A model generated the notes under the pieces. It did not search any database. It was not told the origin of the DNA and saw nothing but the letters and a program-made list of their open reading frames with translations. From an uncultured Prevotella sp. (GTDB taxonomy: Bacteria > Bacteroidota > Bacteroidia > Bacteroidales > Bacteroidaceae): a DNA stretch of 11,200 bases. The translations under genes and the position numbers were made by a program. Shown piece after piece: positions 6,485-11,200 of the stretch. The stretch lies in the NCBI GenBank assembly GCA_905210845.1, contig CAJLYG010000090.1, forward strand, positions 1 through 11,200, given 5' to 3'. Within the stretch, counting starts at the first letter, position 1, and each line of letters starts with the position of its first letter.

Positions 6485-6496
6485 GCTTGTTTCTTT
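6459..6496 (+). terminator. terminator of the glycogen-synthase-like/DUF4270 operon
   Basis: A 14-bp stem (6459-6472 with 6477-6490) with a single G-U pair and a GAAA tetraloop, followed by TTCTTT. Its left arm and loop are the last sense codons of the 42-aa gene, and the stop codon TAG (6482-6484) is in the right arm. On the minus strand no U-run follows, so it is mainly a + strand terminator. Confidence 0.88.
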
Positions 6497-6502
6497 AAGG
6501 GA

Positions 6503-9007
6503 TCACGACAAGATATTGAACTTTGCGAATTTCAACAGTAATTGCTTGGTCCCTGTATTCTTGAATTGGACGGTAGCCTTGGCGTTCTCACCCGTTCCCT
6601 CTACCTTGAGGACGGTACCGATCCCAAACCGTTGATGCTCTATGACGTCTCCTTCCTTAACGGATCCTGCAGCAGATAGTGCCGATGACGATGCCGAGAG
6701 AGTCCTCCCTCCTTGGGTCATCGCATGGGTAATCCTTCGGAGATTACCACCATGTTGTGCCAAAGTGCGCTTGAACGACTCTGAGAAGGGATCGACAGCC
6801 TGCTCCGGTCGGCGCGGGGCAGTGATCTTCGGTTTAGGATCCGCGCGGGACTGACTCGCCACGGGTCGGGAATTCTGCATGCGGTTGCTCAACTGGGCAT
6901 ATTCTGGTCCCCAAGGATGACTACCGGTATAAGGACGATCAATATCCTCATCGCAAGGAGATGTATCCCGATACCGCGACAGGTGGCCTGCACTTTCCGC
7001 GCCGAAATACCTACCCGACCGATCATCGGGATCTGTCTCGTTCTCAATGACGACATACCGAGAGTCGATATCCTTAATAAACCGGCTGGGCACGAAATAT
7101 TCCGGTTTCCCATACCGATACCTATTCCGCGCGCACGTTAGGATACAACGCTTCTCTGCACGCGTGATCGCCACGTACAACAGCCTACGCTCCTCTTCCA
7201 TCCCACGGAGATTGTCCATGGACATCTGACTGGGAAAGATGTTTTCATCCATACCCACAATAAACACATACGGGAACTCCAGTCCTTTGGCAGCATGGAC
7301 AGTCATCAACGAAACCTTGCTGTCGGAATCGTCGTCACTGTCAAGATCGGTCATCAACGCCACATCCTGCAGGTAGTCATTCAAGAAGACATGATCCTCA
7401 TCACCAGATTCTCTCTTTTCTGCCACGAAGTCACTCATCCCATTCAACAGCTCTTGCAAATTCTCTTGGCGTGAAATGCTCTCCGTATCAATGCCATTGA
7501 AGATATCACTGCTGATACCACTGGTCTTGATGATGTCCTGTCCCAACGTATAGACATCCACAGAAGACACCTCCATCAGATAATGGCTGATGAGCTCCTT
7601 AAACAGATTCAACTTAGCCAAGGTGCCCTTGTTCACATCCAAGTGATAGGAGACAGGATCAGCGATCACCCTCCATAGGCTCACCCCATGCTCCCGAGCA
7701 CAGGCAGCGACCTTGGATACCGTTGTATTGCCAATCCCACGGGCTGGGTAATTGATAATCCTAAGGAAAGCCGTCTCATCAGCTGGATTGGCAACCAACC
7801 TGAGATAAGCAATCACATCCTTGATTTCTTTCCGCTGATAGAAGCTCAACCCGCCAAAGATCCGGTACGGGATGTCCACATGAGGTTTACGCATCAACTC
7901 CTCAAACTTCCTGCTCTGCGCATTGGTACGATAGAGAATAGCGAAATCATCGTAGGAGGCATGCTCCTCACGCATGATCTTCTTGATATCATTACAAACG
8001 ATCGTGGCTTCCTCATCATCACTGTATGACTCCTTCACCACCAACTTCTCACCTTCCTCGTTCTCACTATACAACTCCTTGGGAATCTGGTCCCTATTTC
8101 TCTTGATCAGGCTATTTGCTGCCAAGACAATGCGCTTTGTGGAACGATAGTTCTGCTCCAGTTTAAAAAGTCGGCAAGAAGGATAGATCTTCTGGAAATT
8201 CAGGATATTATCAATGCGCGCGCCCCGGAAGGCATAAATGCTCTGGGCATCATCCCCTACCACGCAAACGTGCTGGTTTTCCCTCGTCAACTGCAAGACG
8301 ATTTTCTGCTGCACGAAGTTCGTATCCTGGTACTCATCCACCAAGACATAAAGGAAATGACTGGCATACTTTTGGCAAATCTCCGGGAACTGCTGGAAGA
8401 GTTGGAAGGTTTTGACTAACAAGTCATCGAAGTCCATGGCATTAGCCTGCTGACAACGCTGGCAATAAGTCGCATAGACCTTATACAATTCTGGCATCCG
8501 CGCCAAGGCATCCCTTCTCAAAGCCTCATGGTCCATGGCATATTGCGCGGGCAACACCAACATGTTCTTGGCATTGGAAATGGCTGAATGGACGACAGCA
8601 GGCTTATAAGTCTTATCGTCCAATCCCATCTCCTTCAGGATGTTCTTAATCAGAGACCGAGAATCAGCCTCGTCATAAATGGTGAACGAGGGCTGGTAGC
8701 CCAAATGGACAGCCTCCGACCGCAAGATCCTGGAAAAGACAGAATGGAAAGTGCCCATATGCAACTGCCTTGCCAAGGACTCACCTACAAGCTTCCCGAT
8801 CCGTTCTTTCATCTCCCGCGCGGCCTTATTCGTAAAGGTAAGCGCCAAGATATTCCACGGAGAGATGCCTTTCTCCAAAATATAAGCGATCTTATAAGTC
8901 AACACGCGCGTCTTCCCTGATCCCGCACCGGCAATGACCAGCTGCGGACCATCCATGTATTCGACAGCAGCACGCTGACTGTCATTGAGTTCTTTCTGTA
9001 AATCCAT
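6503..9007 (-). CDS. uvrD: UvrD/PcrA-type ATP-dependent 3'-5' DNA helicase
   Basis: An 834-residue superfamily 1A helicase for nucleotide-excision and mismatch repair and for clearing stalled transcription or replication. All motifs are seen: Walker A AGAGSGKT (26-33), LTFTNKAAREM (56-66), TFHS (86-89), DEYQDT (224-229), GDDAQSIYAFRGA (251-263), QNYRS (285-289), TVHAAKGLEFPYVF (569-582) and EEERRLLYVAITRAEKR (604-620). A low-complexity linker (about 655-780) leads to a C-terminal Tudor-like domain (EGDVIEHQRFGIGTVL, 785-800), the part that in PcrA/UvrD contacts RNA polymerase. The ATG at 9007 is chosen because it comes one base after the mtgA stop and begins MDLQKELNDSQ, the family's N-terminus; an ATG nine codons upstream (9034) adds unrelated residues and overlaps mtgA. 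Confidence 0.95.
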   Translation of the reverse strand: MDLQKELNDSQRAAVEYMDGPQLVIAGAGSGKTRVLTYKIAYILEKGISPWNILALTFTNKAAREMKERIGKLVGESLARQLHMGTFHSVFSRILRSEAVHLGYQPSFTIYDEADSRSLIKNILKEMGLDDKTYKPAVVHSAISNAKNMLVLPAQYAMDHEALRRDALARMPELYKVYATYCQRCQQANAMDFDDLLVKTFQLFQQFPEICQKYASHFLYVLVDEYQDTNFVQQKIVLQLTRENQHVCVVGDDAQSIYAFRGARIDNILNFQKIYPSCRLFKLEQNYRSTKRIVLAANSLIKRNRDQIPKELYSENEEGEKLVVKESYSDDEEATIVCNDIKKIMREEHASYDDFAILYRTNAQSRKFEELMRKPHVDIPYRIFGGLSFYQRKEIKDVIAYLRLVANPADETAFLRIINYPARGIGNTTVSKVAACAREHGVSLWRVIADPVSYHLDVNKGTLAKLNLFKELISHYLMEVSSVDVYTLGQDIIKTSGISSDIFNGIDTESISRQENLQELLNGMSDFVAEKRESGDEDHVFLNDYLQDVALMTDLDSDDDSDSKVSLMTVHAAKGLEFPYVFIVGMDENIFPSQMSMDNLRGMEEERRLLYVAITRAEKRCILTCARNRYRYGKPEYFVPSRFIKDIDSRYVVIENETDPDDRSGRYFGAESAGHLSRYRDTSPCDEDIDRPYTGSHPWGPEYAQLSNRMQNSRPVASQSRADPKPKITAPRRPEQAVDPFSESFKRTLAQHGGNLRRITHAMTQGGRTLSASSSALSAAGSVKEGDVIEHQRFGIGTVLKVEGTGENAKATVQFKNTGTKQLLLKFAKFNILS

Positions 9008-9008
9008 G

Positions 9009-9743
9009 TTATCTCTTATGACGGTAAACACCACCTGCGGCGGTATGAGGGTCGTAGTCCTCGCCTTCCTTGGGGAAGGATGGGATGAATTTCATGTTCT
9101 GTTCGATCTGCCGTTGCCGTAAACGCATATAGGCACTGGGGTACTTGCTACTGAACTTCCTCGGGTTAGGCAAGGTGGCAGCGATCAGCGCACAGTCTGC
9201 CCTTGACAGGTCGGCGGCTGTCTTGTTGAAATGATATTCCGCACAGGCGTCCGCCCCATAGATACCATCTCCCATCTCTATAGAGTTCAGATAGACCTCC
9301 ATAATACGCTGTTTACTCCACATCAGTTCTATCAATGCCGTGAAATACACTTCAAAGCCCTTTCTCGTCCAACTGCGCCCCGGCCAGAGGAACACATTCT
9401 TTGCCGTTTGCTGGGAAATGGTACTTGCCCCATGCTTCTTGCCACCTTTCATATTATGCTTGGCGGCCTTTTCTATGGCATCATAGTCGAAGCCATGATG
9501 CAGTAGAAACCGTTGGTCTTCGCTTGCCATTACGGCAACGGGAAGATGTGGGGAGATACGATCCAAGGATACCCAGTGATGGTGCAGTTTAATGCTTTCG
9601 CCCTCACCGACCTGTTGAAAGCACCGGATCACCATTAAAGGAGTCAGGTAGACAGGCAAGAAACGATAGGCCACTACAGCTAAGATTGAAGTGCTGAAGA
9701 ACAAGGCCAAGCACCATTTGAAAATCTTTGCAACTAATTTCAT
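9009..9743 (-). CDS. mtgA: monofunctional peptidoglycan glycosyltransferase
   Basis: A 244-residue GT51 enzyme that polymerises lipid II into glycan strands at the outer face of the inner membrane. A single membrane segment spans about 10-30. GT51 motifs are in order: [14 protein letters not shown] (73-86) with catalytic Glu75, [15 protein letters not shown] (105-119), [14 protein letters not shown] (127-140) with the second acidic residue near Glu139, and [15 protein letters not shown] (144-158). No transpeptidase domain follows, so it is monofunctional, and length is normal. The stop is one base from the uvrD start (TAACATG), indicating a shared mRNA. Confidence 0.95.
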   Translation of the reverse strand: MKLVAKIFKWCLALFFSTSILAVVAYRFLPVYLTPLMVIRCFQQVGEGESIKLHHHWVSLDRISPHLPVAVMASEDQRFLLHHGFDYDAIEKAAKHNMKGGKKHGASTISQQTAKNVFLWPGRSWTRKGFEVYFTALIELMWSKQRIMEVYLNSIEMGDGIYGADACAEYHFNKTAADLSRADCALIAATLPNPRKFSSKYPSAYMRLRQRQIEQNMKFIPSFPKEGEDYDPHTAAGGVYRHKR

Positions 9744-9761
9744 CGTGTCTGTAAACGAGCA

Positions 9762-9796
9762 AAAGGACAGATATTCGGATGGAATACCTGCCCTTT
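9762..9796 (-). terminator. terminator after the OmpA-like gene
   Basis: Read on the minus strand, a 15-bp stem with two G-U pairs and a 5-nt loop is followed by TTTGC. It starts 20 nt after the stop of the OmpA-like gene and ends 19 nt before the mtgA start. Termination is probably partial, or mtgA has its own promoter: TCCTTTTG on the minus strand in the distal arm is a weak -7 candidate. Confidence 0.7.
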
Positions 9797-9815
9797 CATC
9801 AATCCATAGTTTGTA

Positions 9816-10493
9816 TTATTTCAATGTTCCATTATTGGCAGCATCCACCATTGCCTGGGATGCATAGAGATAAACCTCCACGCGACGATTCTGCTGGCGA
9901 CCAGCCTTCGTTGAATTGTCAGCAACAGGCTCAGAACTGCCTTTGCCTTCGATCTTCTGAATCTGGGAAGCAGGAACGCCACAGCTCTCAAGATAGCTGA
10001 CAACAGACTGCGCGCGGTTCTGGCTCAACGGGATATTGATGCCATCGTTACCTGTAGAGTCGGTATGTCCATATACATCCACATAGCAGGTACTGTTGTT
10101 CTTCATGACCTGCGAGAACTTAGACAAGCTGTTTTTAGAGGCCGTGTTCAACGTTGCTTTATTGGTGGCAAACAAAATTCCACTGTCGAAGGTCACCTTC
10201 ACCGCCTTCAGACCATTGGCATCCGTTACCTCTTCCACTTTCGCATTCTGGACTTGCCTTGCCTCTTCAGCAACCTTGTCCATGTGCTTGCCAATGATGG
10301 CACCAGCACCGGCTCCTACAGCACCGCCTATCGCAGCGCCTACAGCCGTGTTACCAGCTATCTTACCAATAATGCCACCCAGCAGCGCACCACCGCCTGT
10401 TCCAATGAGGGCACCTGTACCTGTCTTGGTAGAACAACTGCCAAAGACCAAAGCGAGACACATGACGAGTGTCATAAAGTTGTACTTCTTCAT
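9816..10493 (-). CDS. OmpA-family lipoprotein with glycine-zipper segment
   Basis: A 225-residue outer-membrane lipoprotein. Signal peptide 1-19 ends in the lipobox VFGSC (Cys20). Residues about 25-68 are Gly/Ala repeats with GxxxG spacing (glycine-zipper type), which may insert in or pack against a membrane. The C-terminal OmpA domain (about 97-210) binds peptidoglycan: GHTDSTGNDGINIPLSQNRA (142-161) and QQNRRVEVYL (200-209) carry the usual Asp and Arg ligands for diaminopimelate. Overall design is like E. coli YiaD. It probably ties the outer membrane to the wall. Its own promoter precedes it and a terminator follows. Confidence 0.92.
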   Translation of the reverse strand: MKKYNFMTLVMCLALVFGSCSTKTGTGALIGTGGGALLGGIIGKIAGNTAVGAAIGGAVGAGAGAIIGKHMDKVAEEARQVQNAKVEEVTDANGLKAVKVTFDSGILFATNKATLNTASKNSLSKFSQVMKNNSTCYVDVYGHTDSTGNDGINIPLSQNRAQSVVSYLESCGVPASQIQKIEGKGSSEPVADNSTKAGRQQNRRVEVYLYASQAMVDAANNGTLK

Positions 10494-10535
10494 AATCTTT
10501 ATACTTTAAATGTTAAATACGATTCTTTCTTTATG

Positions 10536-10543
10536 CAAAGATA
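10536..10543 (-). promoter_or_regulatory. Bacteroidetes -7 promoter of the OmpA-like gene
   Basis: On the minus strand this is TATCTTTG, an exact match to TAnnTTTG, 42 nt before the ATG. The upstream DNA is A-rich on that strand, with no clear -33 TTTG. Confidence 0.75.
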
Positions 10544-10609
10544 ATTCTTTTTTTCTGTATACCTCTTATTTATTTCATCTATTTGATGATTTATTTCACT
10601 CCTTTTCAC

Positions 10610-10617
10610 TAACTTTG
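10610..10617 (+). promoter_or_regulatory. Bacteroidetes -7 promoter of proS
   Basis: TAACTTTG is an exact match to TAnnTTTG. A TTTG lies at 10582-10585, 24 nt upstream, a little farther than usual for a -33 element. Transcription should start near 10624, giving a leader of about 94 nt. Confidence 0.75.
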
Positions 10618-10627
10618 CAGCAAAATT

Positions 10628-10685
10628 ACAGAATACTTGGATTCTGTGGCAGGGAAATCTCCTATCATGAGATAGGATTTTCCCT
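10628..10685 (+). other. two hairpins in the proS mRNA leader
   Basis: Hairpin 1: ACAGAAT (10628-10634) pairs with ATTCTGT (10641-10647) over ACTTGG. Hairpin 2: AGGGAAA (10651-10657) pairs with TTTCCCT (10679-10685), and TCCTATC (10660-10666) with GATAGGA (10671-10677), with a small internal loop and the loop ATGA. No U-run follows hairpin 2, so it is not an ordinary terminator. The leader then continues A-rich to the start codon. It may control translation or stability. Confidence 0.6.
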
Positions 10686-10699
10686 ATAAAGAAAATTAA

Positions 10700-11200
<501 letters not shown>

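Noticed and set aside
9008..9034. Nine-codon N-terminal extension of UvrD (start at 9034)
   Set aside because: It would overlap mtgA and adds MVFTVIRDN, unlike the family; the start at 9007 is coupled to the mtgA stop.
10651..10685. Hairpin before proS as an intrinsic terminator
   Set aside because: It is followed by ATAAAGAAAATTAAAAC, with no U-run in the transcript.

Overview
The window looks like chromosomal DNA from a Bacteroidales bacterium, most likely Prevotella or a close relative. The evidence is: five starts preceded by the Bacteroidetes -7 element (TAnnTTTG or a near match), a DUF4270 surface-lipoprotein gene, a methylmalonyl-CoA decarboxylase-type operon in Bacteroidetes order, lipoprotein signals of Bacteroidetes style, and a 22-bp degenerate tandem repeat of a kind I associate with Prevotella intergenic DNA (from memory, not searched). 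No phage, transposase, CRISPR array, tRNA or rRNA gene was seen. Most of the window is ordinary core genome; the unusual points are in small genes, leaders and repeats.

Layout. Positions 1-397 hold no credible gene. They contain a possible terminator at the left edge, four 22-bp repeat units, a cluster of inverted repeats and a promoter. Positions 398-2582 (+) are a three-gene operon: carboxyltransferase (mmdA type), a 57-residue small subunit and a biotin carrier protein. It ends in a 16-bp perfect-stem terminator shared with the convergent panC-panD operon (3856 to 2655, -), which makes beta-alanine and pantothenate for coenzyme A. Divergent from panC is a second + operon: a half-length glycogen-synthase-like protein that has lost the ADP-glucose-binding and catalytic motifs, a DUF4270 lipoprotein, and a 42-codon gene starting on the DUF4270 stop codon. 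Its last codons and stop lie inside the operon's terminator hairpin.

On the minus strand follow, in transcription order, an OmpA-like lipoprotein (10493 to 9816), a terminator, a monofunctional peptidoglycan glycosyltransferase (mtgA) and a UvrD/PcrA helicase whose start lies 1 nt past the mtgA stop. A divergent promoter region (10494-10717) separates the OmpA gene from proS (+), which runs off the right edge. The proS leader contains two strong hairpins. The last 11 codons of the visible proS do not match the expected motif 2 sequence, suggesting a sequence or assembly fault or a real oddity.

The metabolic theme on the left is propionyl/methylmalonyl-CoA chemistry next to CoA precursor synthesis; on the right it is envelope maintenance plus DNA repair. 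No new multi-gene defence or mobile system was found. The best candidates for something under-described are the pseudoenzyme/DUF4270/42-aa gene set and the 22-bp repeat array.
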